Shown here: positions 33,301 to 43,733 of the stretch, piece after piece | Layout of the letters: each line of letters starts with the position of its first letter | Numbering within the stretch: the first letter of the stretch is position 1 | Notes under the pieces: model-generated | The model's input: the letters and a program-made list of their open reading frames with translations, nothing else | What the model was told of the DNA's origin: nothing | Databases searched by the model: none | Assembly: GCA_037039925.1 (NCBI GenBank) | Contig: JAXRKP010000531.1 | Location: 126,001 to 190,000 of the forward strand | Origin: Doris montereyensis | Taxonomy: Eukaryota; Mollusca; Gastropoda; Nudibranchia; Dorididae | Reading direction: 5' to 3' | DNA: 64,000 nucleotides | Translations under genes and position numbers: made by a program

Positions 33301-36300
33301 CACAAAAAAACCAAAACTGTTAATTGGCGAGACCTAAAAAAAGAAAGAAAAAAAAACCCATATTGACCATTCGTTACATTGTGACAATACCACGGTATGC
33401 AAGTCTTTAGTGTTTTTAATGAATTTCTGTTTCTTTTCTTCTTAAAAAAAGTACCAAAACAGCCCATTTCTCTTTATCAGATTCTACACATAACAAACAA
33501 GTCATGTTTCTATACACAACAAATAATTCTATTCTCCTATTGCCTACTAAAACAATGATTCTTCGTTCTACCACCCCCTCTCCCAAAAAACAAAACAAAA
33601 AGAGAAGCATTTTTTTGTCTTCTAAAGACTATGACCTTAGGGAACGACTACCTGTAGTGTAACTGTTTTACCATTTCTTTTTCTAAACATTCATGATTCA
33701 AGTTCTAATTGTAATATCGATTCTGTTATCATATATGCAAATAGCAATAAAATTATGCTAAAATGAGATGAAAACATATTCTTATACTCACAAGAGCATT
33801 AACAGCTGGGGATCCCTGCAAAAAGTCACCACTTGAAATCTAAAGATTAAGAGAAAAGACAAACAATATTAACAAAAAAAAATCACTGAAAAGAAACCCT
33901 AAAACAAATTTAGTAGATAAGATGTACCATACATGTAAAACTGTATTGCGAGAGATTATTTCAGGAAAAACGTAGAGCTCTTACAATTTTGGTCGTGAAA
34001 ATTAATTTTCTTTCAATACTTTGTTCGTCTGTTCACCAACTTACCATAAACTGTGTGGAGGTACATATAATATATGTACATGTAAATAAAGTTTCTTTAA
34101 GGCCCTAAGGGCACATATACGAACTTATCCTAGTTTCTATAGCATAAAAGCCGGAACAGGTTACAACAATCACCTCCTGGCCAGAACACTAGTCTGACGC
34201 AGGTTTTTACTCCTAAGCTAGTGCTTGTACCCACTTGCATCTACTGTCCAACGAAGCTCGACTATAAGTGACACCACTGACGAATACCATGTTAGTTTGT
34301 TATTATCAACTGGTCCTGTTGCTACAATACATCGTTTGTTCAATTCTGTATTTTACCACTCACAGAAGGGCTTAAGTACCTAAATCTGTTGAGAAAAAAA
34401 ACAAAAATCTCTAAGTCCCAGGGGTATCGGGAAACCCAGCTAATCAGGATAATTTTACGATCCGCCAAGATTTCTTGATTAGAGAGGTTCCACTGCAGTA
34501 TTAATATTAGATATGAAAATCCATTCACACTAGATTGTAGGATACAATGTACTTTCAACCAAGAACATGGTTTTAAAGGAAACAAAACACAACGAATATA
34601 CAACAAATAGAAGAGAAAACCAGCATAAAACTAAAACAAACTCATACATCTTCAGCCTCACACACACACAAAATTCAACATACCACTGCATGATTTCCTG
34701 AAAATATTGTATTTCCATGTTAATCACAAGAATTTATTACAACAATTAATGATTTCAGTAATTCTCTTAGTTGGAAAAGAAAGAGAATTTATGAAGAACA
34801 TCAAGACAAGGCAAATGAGTGGAGACAAGATGGACTAGAAAACTAGCAACATCTGGATTCATAGAGGGGACAAGAGCTCGTGGCAGACAACGCATCACAT
34901 ACGTAATAGCCTTAAGACAAAACACGTCCGATATCACCACCAACTCGGATTTTACAAGAAGCATTGAACACAGAACAACATGGAGAGGGATGGTTGGCAA
35001 CGTGTTGAATAACGTAAGCCACAAATGATGATGATGATGAATTCTCTTAATCAAACAAGCCAAACAGATGCTGTTATTGCTATCCTTCTAGATTTCTCAA
35101 AAGCTCTTGATAAAGATCACAATGGATTACTGATAAAATTGCATAGGTATGGTATTCAAAATTCTCTTCTTGGATGGATCAAATCTTTTCTTTTGGAAAT
35201 GAACACAAAGGTAATTGTTGAAGATGTTGAATCTAATCCTAAACCCAGTGCTTTCAGGTGTCCCCAAGGGAACTGTCTTAGGTCCTCTTCTTCTTAATAC
35301 ATCAATGATATTGATCAAAATATCTCACCATGTACCAAACTAAGACTTCTTGCTGATGATATATAGTTTATTGTGTAGGAAATAAATAACAAAGAGGATT
35401 GCAAAATATAACAAAATGACCTAAACACACTACATGAATGGGAGACAAAGTGGAAAATGGAGTTCTATTCAGAAAAATGCCAGGTACTAAAAATATGCAA
35501 AAAAAGTAAAAGTAGTCAACCCAGACTAGATCTAGTACATGCATAACCAAAAAACAACAAACAGTGCATAATACCTAGGAGTTACAATGGACAATACTTT
35601 GCAATGGAAAGAACAACATAGAACACTGTGCAGAAAAGCAAATTTGAAATGGTCTTTTGGCCTTCCTTAGAACCAACGGAAACGACCGTCCTCAAAATGT
35701 GAAGGAGAAGCACTGCAAGCATTTAGTAAAACCAGTCTAAGATTATTGGTAGCTGTGTCTGGGGTCCACAACAACAGACCTACATACAAGAAAGAGAGAA
35801 AGTGCAAAAGAATGCAGCTTGCTTTGTGACTAACAATTATATATACACAAAAGGAAATACCAAAACCAACATGAATCAATTGCAATGGATGCCTTTAGAA
35901 GAACATATAGAGCCAGGAATAAAATTCATATATTTTTAAAAGCTATAAATGGCCAACTGTTGATTCCATTAGATTAGCTTAAACTTAATACAAGAACAAC
36001 CAGAGCAGGCTGTCAAACATACATAGTTCCATCTTCAAACATAGATTGTCGTCTGCACTCATTTTACCCAAGTACTGTAAGGCTGTGGAATGGACTGCCA
36101 TCAGAAAAAAACTCAGCAATAGTGTTGAATACTTTAAAAACAGAATTAAACACATCATTTTAAAATCAAAATTGGATTAACATTTTTGGGTTTAATTAGA
36201 ATATGTCTGTTGACGGTAAGATTCAATAATTGAGGTGGCCAGTTACTATGAAGAAGAAGAAGTACCAGAACTCTAAAACTGTTTGGTAGTTTTCTTTAAA

Positions 36301-36478
36301 AGAAAAAAATTCTTCATTGGCACTTAACAAAGGGAAAACAAATGACATGTATTAATATCTACCTGAATATGGCGTCATGCTTTGAAAATTCTCCTTTCCA
36401 CGCTTTTACCATACTTTCCTTCTTATCCCTGAAGTAATACATGACGTCATCATCCGCAATCAATGATTTAACTTCCAT
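24342..36478 (-). CDS. macro-domain protein (ADP-ribose-binding fold), complete gene
   Basis: A stand-alone macro-domain protein of about 220 residues, expected to bind ADP-ribose or its derivatives, probably soluble since no signal peptide or membrane segment is seen. Exons (minus): 36478-36363, 33839-33792, 33333-33254, 32883-32829, 31589-31458, 29179-29073, 25143-25042, and probably 24368-24342. Visible motifs in order: SGDFLQGS (the GD contacts adenine in the family), NALVSPINSFGF, ERLQTVIKTQHDGELLVGQA, HLIAVPTMRI, TPNAYLSFRAVLLAV, VLVPGLATGSGRM (phosphate loop). The pattern matches bacterial macro proteins that read SPANSFGFMDGGID and LCPGLGTGVGRM, as I remember them, more than histone macroH2A or PARP types. 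Introns are GT-AG with compatible phases. Exons 2 and 5 each need one extra base. The start codon follows an in-frame upstream region with no further homology. Confidence 0.85.
24470..24830 (+). mobile_element. jockey-like LINE 3' fragment
   Basis: Reads RASDIFVRKREPEKTEINCS, then VRVTQLWNSLPDEVVCAKTL and DTFKNRLDKF before a stop. The WNSLPDEV...FKNRLDK ending is typical of jockey/CR1-type C termini. Confidence 0.82.
25042..25143 (-). CDS. macro-domain gene exon 7
   Basis: Reads MLQAYETFVKKAHPSRLAPK then SWEDANSDHKKMCE. The first part is the last helix of the macro fold and the rest is a hydrophilic tail. Acceptor CATCTAG, donor GTAAGT, exit phase 0. Confidence 0.88.
25335..25460 (+). mobile_element. 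SINE3 fragment
   Basis: GAGCTTGTAATCATGACAAC and CAAAACCCTGGCTG match the heads of the SINE3 copies at 36945 and 51218. Confidence 0.6.
26018..29050 (+). mobile_element. LINE family 1 copy C, antisense inside the macro-domain gene
   Basis: About 3.0 kb in the intron between macro exons 6 and 7. It has two 5' units (26085-26220), endonuclease pieces (LMVLGDLNARVGNN near 26520), the linker ORF 26781-27290, and an RT with CFIDLEKAFDIVRRD-like and FADDLVLFGKSERDLQ blocks. It ends in GGTAGAATGGGAGCTGAGAAAGAAAG-type sequence. Many stops and shifts are present. No clean target-site duplication was found. Confidence 0.9.
29073..29179 (-). CDS. macro-domain gene exon 6 (phosphate-binding loop)
   Basis: Reads HQHNHTAGHEAITQVLVPGL then ATGSGRMSETRCAAQ, the glycine-rich phosphate loop of the macro fold. 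Acceptor TATATAG, donor GTAATA. The 3' end of an antisense LINE lies about 20 bp beyond the donor. Confidence 0.9.
29400..29930. repeat. unclassified repeat X, copy 1 (first part)
   Basis: Shares GGACCAAAATGTTGATTTC, GAACGATCATTTAGCTACAA and CAAAATTTTGACATCAAG with 37780-38170. It has no recognisable coding sequence. Confidence 0.65.
29931..30869. other. macro-gene intron sequence without a recognised element
   Basis: Between the two parts of repeat X. An open frame at 30594-30488 ends at a GTAAGT but is not an exon, because exons 5 and 6 join in phase without it. Confidence 0.5.
30870..31210. repeat. unclassified repeat X, copy 1 (second part)
   Basis: ACCGATTTGTATAATATTTG and GGCACACAGGTTCCTCTTGT match 38490-38545 in the intact copy. 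Confidence 0.65.
31458..31589 (-). CDS. macro-domain gene exon 5 (apparent 1-base deletion)
   Basis: Reads GQAAVIPNPGLPVKHLIAVP then TMRI, and in a second frame EDVSKTPNAYLSFRAVLLA. A single base missing near 31516-31518 restores one frame and gives the phase-1 exit needed for exon 6. Acceptor TTCATCAG, donor GTGACT. Confidence 0.87.
31600..32820. other. macro-gene intron, microsatellites only
   Basis: Contains a GA-rich tract with a G10 run at about 32470-32530. Nothing else is recognised. Confidence 0.5.
32829..32883 (-). CDS. macro-domain gene exon 4
   Basis: Reads QERLQTVIKTQHDGELLV after an AATTTCAG acceptor. The split codon ATT joins it in frame to exon 3. An AG further upstream at about 32903 is not used, because it would break the phase. 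Confidence 0.88.
33254..33333 (-). CDS. macro-domain gene exon 3
   Basis: Reads VSPINSFGFFVVDGINGVIL then KQFGQQ, the ADP-ribose-binding loop. Its FVVDGING is one residue longer than the usual FMDGGID. Acceptor TTTTTTTAG, donor GTGAGT, exit phase 2. Confidence 0.87.
33792..33839 (-). CDS. macro-domain gene exon 2 (apparent 1-base deletion)
   Basis: A 48-bp exon carrying GDFLQGSPAVNAL, the adenine-binding GD motif and the first strand-loop. The expected length is 49 bp, because entry is phase 2 and exit phase 0. The missing base falls near 33831-33835. Acceptor ATCTTTAG, donor GTGAGT. Confidence 0.82.
34152..34243 (-). mobile_element. SINE2 fragment
   Basis: ACTAGTCTGACGCAGGTTTT and AAGCTAGTGCTTGTACCCA match the 3' half of the SINE2 copy at 9475-9695. 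Confidence 0.65.
34375..34495. mobile_element. pogo/Tigger-like MITE fragment (one end)
   Basis: The right end reads, on the minus strand, CAGTGGAACCTCTCTAATCA, the same terminal repeat as the MITE at 2252-2982. The opposite terminus was not found. Confidence 0.65.
34760..35040 (+). mobile_element. LINE 3' end with ATG-repeat tail
   Basis: Reads RARGRQRITYVIALRQ and then TTWRGMVGNVLNNVSHK before a stop, followed by an (ATG)n tail. GRQR...W...VANVLN-type endings are common at LINE C termini. This family is distinct from family 1. Confidence 0.75.
35041..36205 (+). mobile_element. jockey-like LINE (family J), 3' half
   Basis: Frames in order: LLDFSKALDKDHNGLLIKLH (RT motif A), a GVPQGTVLGP-like block near 35255, LADD near 35350, then QTYIQE, LHSFYPSTVRLWNGLPSEKN and FKTELNTSF. 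Several frame breaks. It lies in macro intron 1, antisense to the gene. Confidence 0.83.
36363..36478 (-). CDS. macro-domain gene exon 1 with start codon
   Basis: ATG at 36478-36476, then EVKSLIADDDVMYYFRDKKE and SMVKAWKGEFSKHDAIF. The segment matches the region ahead of the GD motif in bacterial macro proteins. The donor is GTAGAT at 36362 and the exit is phase 2. Confidence 0.82.
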
Positions 36479-36944
36479 GTTGTTTGTATTTCTGGACAAT
36501 TAAGATAGAGAGAAAACATACTTCCGATGTAATTGTTTGTTATGGCTGAAAGTTTGTCATTAAGAGTGTAGATATTATATATAAGTACGAATCCGCAGAT
36601 AGGGACCACTGTTATATTATGCCCCTTGAGTCTTTGCTTTCTCTGATTCAAGGTAAATATAGCACTTTCTTTCAATCGTCTCGCCCAATTGTGAACTCTT
36701 GCAGCCTTTCACAATCCTATAGGATGGAGGTGTTATATTTTTAAATCTACTCCTCACACCGATTAAACTTCAGACTGCAATGCAATATTGACTCCTGTCT
36801 TGGTTAGTATATCTCAAAGTCATTGTTGGGAAATTCAATTTATCCTGGTTGGGCCTCAATTTCCAATTGTCACATGATGAGAGTGAGCATGTGGTGAGAC
36901 AGGGAGAGACAGCTAGAGCTAGCTATGAAAGCATTGTTTGTAGT
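36479..36944. promoter_or_regulatory. presumed 5' region of the macro-domain gene
   Basis: Lies upstream of the start codon on the minus strand. No TATA box, CpG cluster or 5' UTR splice acceptor could be pinned down. A minus-strand GGCCCAACCAG stretch near 36850 is unremarkable. Confidence 0.25.
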
Positions 36945-37285
36945 GAAACAGTAGTGTTGTGAGCTTGTAATCACGACGATGCTGGTTCAAACCCCATCGC
37001 AGGCACAGGTGGGTTTCTTTCACAATGTTGTATACTCTTAGGAAAGATACTTCACTCTACTTTCCTCGTTTGACTCAGGTGTGACTGAATACCCAGCTAT
37101 AGGTAGAGAAAGATCTTGTCAGAGTGTTAGCACAAAGCACGTAGCAGGTTGCTTTACTATATGCTCCCCAGAGAGTTGAGAAGGATTTTTTGAATGTGAT
37201 GGCCTGAAAGGATAAATGATGTACAGTAAGTGAGGCTGCCCTTGTGCGAGGATACAGACAATAAATCCATCTTTATCATTGTCTT
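36945..37285 (+). mobile_element. tRNA-derived SINE3, copy 1
   Basis: Reads GTGAGCTTGTAATCACGACG, B-box-like GGTTCAAACCCC, a body with CAGCTATAGGTAGAGAAAGA, and an end CAATAAATCCATCTTTATC. It matches 51218-51545 over its whole length. Confidence 0.82.
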
Positions 37286-37779
37286 TTTACTGAAGAAGAC
37301 AGGACTGAGCAGTTAAAAGAAACTTAAGGTTGTGTTACTGTGTTTATAAGTTTTAAATAAAGTTTCAAGTTCGGAAAACAAGACTCTTTCAAATATCTTA
37401 AACAGTGATCTTGTGAATTTCTTGCTAATGCACACAATATCTAATCTATCTGGTTCTCTTTTAAAGGTGCAGCCACAACCAATTTGCTTTTAATTTGCCT
37501 TGCACTTGCTTTACTCATTAGTGTGTAGATTCCCGACCGGAAGACGCTGACCTAGATTCAATTTCCCCCACAACTAGATCGCCGTGGTGTGTTTACATTT
37601 CTAAGGTTCTCGTGTGCTTCTGAAGGGTGGCGTTAGGCTTCTTCTCTCTCATGTCACTATTGTAATAGTCCATTATGCCAAAATTGATGATAAAAATAAA
37701 AGTAAAAGCAGAAAACACATAAAAACGTAGACGATTAAAGTAGAACGATGACATGTGTGTTAAACAAAAGTTAAAAATA

Positions 37780-38720
37780 CCATCAATGAGAGGCTTTGAA
37801 AGGACGCTATTACATTAGGATCATTGTCCCTAGCATCATAAAGCCTGTAAATCAGCTGTCTGGAAATAATAGCACTTGGGGGGGCACCTGGACTGGCGAA
37901 AAGTTTTGGACCAAAAGGTTGATTTTCTGTTCTTGTATATTTGGGTAGAACGATCATTTATCTACAAGTTCATGCAGAAAAAATGTCCATATGATGTATA
38001 ATTTTTTTACAAAAATATTTTGTAGGTGAGGGTAGTAAAAACAATCAAAATTTTGAAGTAAATTACCCTAACACTGACTGAAAATGGCAATAAAAAGTCA
38101 GATATTAGCGGTTAATGTCACAAAATGTGGCAACGCCGAGATCACCTGTTTTTCTGTCGACACCTCTAGTCGCTTCACCCATCGCTGTGCGATGTAAGAG
38201 GCGTTGCACGTCAGTGTGTATGTAAACACACTTTAAACACATAGGATATAGAGGAGAGGAAAAAACTTGTCATTTTGACGCCTGTTTTCACAACAGTGCA
38301 CATCTAAACCTAGATTTATAATTTTTGTTTACATAAGTAACAATGTCAGAGACTATCGAAAGAGTAAAGGGCTGCTACAACAAGGGAAAATGTCTGAAGC
38401 GTTTGTTTTGTGTTATTTTCTATTGATTTTTTTTTACTTGCATTTTTCTCGAAATGTAGTTTTTCCACACTAAAATTCTATCTCCTCCGCCATTTACCAA
38501 ACGATTTGTATTATATTTGGCACACAGGTTCCTCTTGTTAATGTTCATAGAATGACGGCAGTTTTAAAAAAAAAATTGTAAACTTTTTGGGAATTTTTTT
38601 TTGTAATAAAAACGCTGTTTTCGTACATTCACAATATGTAGTATTTTTAAAAATTTATAAAAAAAAACTATCCAAAATATCGAAAAAAAACCCGACATCA
38701 CTCTTTAAATATTGAATGGA
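37780..38720. repeat. unclassified repeat X, copy 2 (most complete)
   Basis: About 930 bp sharing blocks with 29400-29930, 30870-31210 and 47597-47705. It ends near CGACATCACTC. Its class cannot be assigned from the sequence. Confidence 0.65.
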
Positions 38721-38965
38721 ACAGACGATCGGCACTTCAGGTGCTGCAGCCTCCCCCCCTTTAAAAATAAATAACAAAAATAGGTTTGACAAACCAATCT
38801 GATGGTTGAAAGACAAGGTGTTACCCACAGTCGGGTTTGGACTGCTTGAACAATAGGAAGCAGTTAGTGGGCGGCTGGGTTCAGCTGAGCTAGACACGGC
38901 AGGCTGTCTAGCATGCAGCTGGTTTTCGGCCTGGTTAAATCTTAATGAGTTAAATCCACTTAAAC

Positions 38966-39190
38966 GTGGTACAAAATGGGTGTGCGAGATTGGGGAATAT
39001 TTACGTGAACGTGGGTACACCCACCCAATTATACAAAATGTTTTGCTGTACAAAAACCACACATCCTTTAACTTTCAAGTTACCATCAGAGGTTCAAGAA
39101 ACATTACCCCAAGCATTAAAAACAATCGTATCAACATTGGAGACAATTGACAACAATAATTGGGTCCAACAATACGACACAAGAATTTAA
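38966..39190 (+). other. unassigned short ORF
   Basis: A 74-codon frame containing PLTFKLPSEVQETLPQALKT and then IVSTLETIDNNNW. Composition looks coding (mixed polar and hydrophobic, not low complexity), but no family is recognised and no splice partners were found. It could be a piece of a transposon ORF. Confidence 0.3.
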
Positions 39191-39227
39191 GGTTTTAGTG
39201 TGCGATACCGGCGTACAGCCAATCACT

Positions 39228-39405
39228 TTCCCTGTAGCACGCTTATCTTTCATGCAGAGGCGATGGGTGCCGACGCAGAGGTCGTGGGGTCTGATCACCA
39301 TGGTGGCCAGGATTTTTTTCTGTCTTTTCCTTGTATTTGTCTCGTCTTTGTTCATATGGGTCAGTATTATTTTGTGTCATTACCTTCACTTCGGACATAA
39401 CCCTT
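39228..39405 (+). mobile_element. tRNA-derived SINE1, copy 3
   Basis: Reads GCAGAGGCGATGGGTGCCG, a degenerate B box GGGGTCTGATCACC, TGTATTTGTCTCGTCTTTG and the CATTACCTTCACTTC end. Confidence 0.75.
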
Positions 39406-39431
39406 GCCTCACTGTTTGTCTTTATCTACGT

Positions 39432-42400
39432 TATAATAATAATGCAAAATTTATATAGCTCCCCTATCCATGAGAGTCATGCTCAGGTGCGCTTTACAAA
39501 GGCTAACACATACATCATATAGTAGCTACATAATGTACTCAATATTTAAGATTACTATAAAATCAAGACATCTACATACATGAAAAATTGTTACAATTAA
39601 GATGAACAGTACCTAAATGACGATATATGCTAATTACAAGATGGCCCTATACACGCGTGCACACACACACACTCAGACACACACACACATTGCAGGTGCC
39701 AACCTCCACACCCCATGATAGGTCGAAAAGCCAGTTTTAAAAGTCTCCGTATATAAAAATATAATAATAGTTAAAGAAGTCAAACTAAGAGATCTAAGAA
39801 TCATTACATATACATGACAGTGTTAAAGGTACCATACATCGATAAAAACACCAAACCCTTAACACAGGTTTTAGAAAATGCCAATAAGTTAAATATTATG
39901 TGAGTCGAAAAGTAGAGCGGAACAACTCTGTTTTAAGTAATTGTTTAAAAGAAGGAAGGGTTGTACAATTTCTAGTTTTAACTGACAAAGAATTCCATAT
40001 AGCTGGGGCCGAAAAGGTGAAAGAACGTTCAACAAATTTTGTCTTTTTAGTTGCAAAGATTTTGATGATCTAAGCGGACGATTGGGGTTGTGAACTTTAA
40101 GGAGTTGTTTTAGATAGTCGGGGGCAGTGTCATGAATGCAGTTGAAAGTGAGACATGCTATCTTATATATGATTCTCCTCTCTACGGGAAACCAATGTAG
40201 AGAGCACAAAACTGGAGTGATGTGTTTAGACTTTTTGGTCTTAGTTACAATTCTTGCTGCTTTATTTTGAAGTAATTGTAATCGATGAATAGAAGTTTTT
40301 GGCAACACATAAAGAAGAGAATTACAGTAATCAAGACGACTTGTGACAAGTGCATGGACAAGCATTTTACATGTTTCTTGGTCTAACAGATTCTGGATAC
40401 GAGAAATGCTTTTAAGGACACAATGGATTGTTTGACAAACTTTGGTAATATGAACATGCATGTGTAAACTTTATCAAAGAAGAAACCGAGATTTTTGACG
40501 CTATGGCAGTTACCTATAGTCGTATTGTTTATGTCCAGCTCATTTAATATGTCCTTTCCTTTTTTTTCTAAATGTTATCAATTCTGTCTTGTCATTGTTG
40601 AATTTCAGTTTGTTTTCTATCATCAAGGTCCTGATGTCTAACACACAGTTGATGATGGCTGTTTCTTTAGTTGTTATGTGATTGTTCATGCTGAGTGGGG
40701 TGTAAAGTTGCCTATCGTCAGCATAAAAATGATGATCAATGTTGTGGGATGCGATGATGTCACTTAGAGGTGTAGTGTATAGTGTAAAGAGAAACGGAGC
40801 AAGGACTGATCCCTGTGGGACGCCAAACTGTATATTTGCTGCCGATGAAGGACTGCCATTTATGATGACTGGGTACGATCGGTAGTTAACTCACAATCCA
40901 CTTTAGAGCCATGCCCGTGATGCCGAAACATTGTTGCGAAGAGTGTTTTGTGGTCCACAGTATTGAAAGCCGCGCTCAGATCCAACAGTAGAAGTGCGAC
41001 ATTGTCATTGCATTGGAGCTGGTTGATTATGTCATTGTGGACACGGATTAACACAGTTTCAGTACTGTGGCCTCCCTGTATGCTGATTGAAAAAGGGGGC
41101 ACAGGTTGTAGCTCATGGTGTGGTTGGTAAGTCTTCGCACAATGAGTTTCTCAATGATCTTTGAAATGAAATTTAAGTTCGAGGCGGGTCTGTAATTTTT
41201 CATCATCTATTTTTTAAGAGTGGAGTCACATGTGCTTCTTTGAAAACGGTGGGAAAATCCATTTTGGATGGAACAATTGTCGATGGAGGTTATGGCTGGT
41301 GCAACCTCATTAATACAGGCTTTTAGAACCCACGTGGGAACCGCGTCCAATTTGCATTGTTTGTTTGCTGCATCGTTGACGAATTCAGTGTGGGTAAAAA
41401 GTAGGAAAGTGGTGGTGGTGTTTTGATGAATTTGTTACCACTAGTTTTAATGGTGTCAGCGTCCCAGTCTTTTTCAAATTCGATCGAATGGTGACAATTT
41501 TGTCAACGAAATATTTATTGAATATGTAAGCTAATTCTTCGTCATTTGCGCGTGTGATGGTAAGGAAGATGATGGGTGTTCGTGTTTCATGAGTCTATTT
41601 ATGATATTAAAAAGTTCTTTGCTATTGCCCTTGTACTCAGCGATGTTGTCTCTGGTATATGTACGTTTGCATTCGTTTATCAGTCCATTTGTTTCGTTTT
41701 TTGCTTTGATATATAGTTCTTTGTAAATAACGAGCTTAGATTTCCGCCAAGTTTATTCGGGCTGCTCTTCTCTTTTCGCTTTGAGATTAGTATTTCATCA
41801 CAAAACCATTTGATGTCCGGTCGCACTGTTACAGCTTTTGTAATCAAGGGGGCATGTCTGTTAAGTATTTGGACCATAATTTTGTTAAATAGTGAAATTT
41901 TTGTTTCAACTGTCCTAGCATCCTCGAGGCTCTTAGTTATCTCTGATTTGACAATGTCACTTTTAAAACTTTCCATGTCCAATGATTTTTTTGTCCTATA
42001 CGAAATCGATTTTTGATGTATGGGCTTTTTCAGTTTCAAGTGAAATATTACGCTTTGATGGTCTGAGATGTGGTTGCTTTCTACGCGTACATCTTGCAAG
42101 AGGTTGTCATGGAAATGGCTCATAACAAGATCAAGTGTGTTTCAGGTTATATGTGTTGGTGATTTAACATGTTGGATCAGGTTGCATGCCTCGATGCTGT
42201 TTATGAAATTAAATGTATTTTTATCTGAATTATCATTGACATGGATATTGAAATCTCCAAGAATATATAGGTTATTTGTTTTAGCAGAAATATCGATGAT
42301 GTGATCTTGAAATTCATTTATAAACTTGGTAATTGAGGCATTGTTTTTCTTGGATGCCGGGGCGATATATCAAAACGAATTTGTAAAAACACTTATTGGT

Positions 42401-42990
42401 CTTCATGTTACATTCAAGGACTTCAAATGTGGATGGTTGCATAGAGTTTATCAGTTCGATGTCCAAGGCCGTTTTTAAAAATCACCATTAGTCCACCTTC
42501 TCTGCCATGGGGACGGTCCCGTTTAACAAAAGAGTAACCAGATGGTAACATATCATTCAAAATGCAATCACTATCCTCTTTTAGCCAGGTTTCTGTTATG
42601 AAAAGTAAGTTTATGTCACAGTCAATTATGTATTTGTTCAGTAGTGTTGTTTTATTACGAACAGAGCGTGCATTTAACAGCAAAACCTTTAAAGGGTCTA
42701 AATCAGACACATTTGTGGTGTTTGGTGTTGGTCTAATGAAAAGTAAATTGTTGGCGTTGGAGTGCTGTTTTTGTTTTTGTTTATCGAATCTTCCACCCTC
42801 TTCCCTCTTCGTGTGCGTTTGTATGTGTGTTTCTATATAAGTGGTACTGCCTCAACAAGTCAATGACTGGCAAATGTAGACTACTGTAATGACGATGTGT
42901 TATGAGATCACTTGCCTTGTATGTAATGGCTGGAATAATGCCGGTTTTGTTATTGAGAATGCCCATGGTCCGTGGTGGATAAAAACAGTT
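39432..42990 (-). mobile_element. CR1/L2-like LINE, nearly full length, degraded
   Basis: In element order on the minus strand: endonuclease pieces LLNARSVRNKTTLLNKYI and LLFITETWLKED (42710-42423), then SDHQSVIF (42123-41680). The RT has LLLLDLSAAFNTVDH (about 41000), FGVPQGSVLAP (about 40825) and FYADDRQLY (about 40715). The C-terminal block LVTSRLDYCNSLLYVLPK and HITPVLCSLHWFPVERRI is at 40461-39889. The 3' end has a CTCATGGATAGGGGAGC stretch and a short ATT repeat. Multiple frame breaks. Confidence 0.9.
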
Positions 42991-43049
42991 CACAATAAAA
43001 CTAACGATTGAAACTTGAAGACCAATGTGAACTATCTAAATAGTTGTGA

Positions 43050-43418
43050 ATGCCACATATCTCTGTTGTTTACGTTATTTATCTTTTTTGAGATCTAGAT
43101 TCTAAATATTTCTCGTTTGTTGTCTGACGAAGGGTTATACCCGAAACGTCACGTGTTTGCTCTGTCTTTATTAGTGGAGTTGTCACTTATTGTCATATTT
43201 CGCCTTTGACTTCACTCCACTGTGGCTCCTTCGTATTATTCACAACTATTTAGATAGTTCACATTGCCACATATCTCTGTTGTTTACGTTATTTATCTTT
43301 TTTGAGATATAGATTCTAAATATTTCTCGTTTGTTGTCTGACGAAGGGTTATACCCGAAACGTCACGTGTTTGCTCTGTCTTTATTAGTGGAGTTGTCAC
43401 TTATTGTCATATTTCGCC
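43050..43418. repeat. ~155-bp unit present twice in tandem
   Basis: The block from CCACATATCTCTGTTGTTTA to GTTGTCACTTATTGTCATAT occurs at about 43050-43199 and 43267-43414 with only one or two differences. Both contain the symmetrical core GGGTTATACCCGAAACGTC. Confidence 0.92.
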
Positions 43419-43681
43419 TATATATATATAGATCTAGTAGATCTAGTGACCATCTAAATACCCACCGCCTAAATACCCGTTTTGTCTGCTTCCTAAGCAC
43501 CCGGCATTTAGGCGGTCACTACTGTATAGATGTAGATAGATAAATAGATATACTTATTAACATTACCCCTCCAATCAACAGCTTCTCGGTCAATCTGACA
43601 GTCAGTTTCGGTCACATGCCTCTTTCCTAGAATTTGCCCTGCACTTATTTCCACTTATTTCCAGTCAAGACTTCCGGTGGA

Positions 43682-43733
<52 letters not shown>

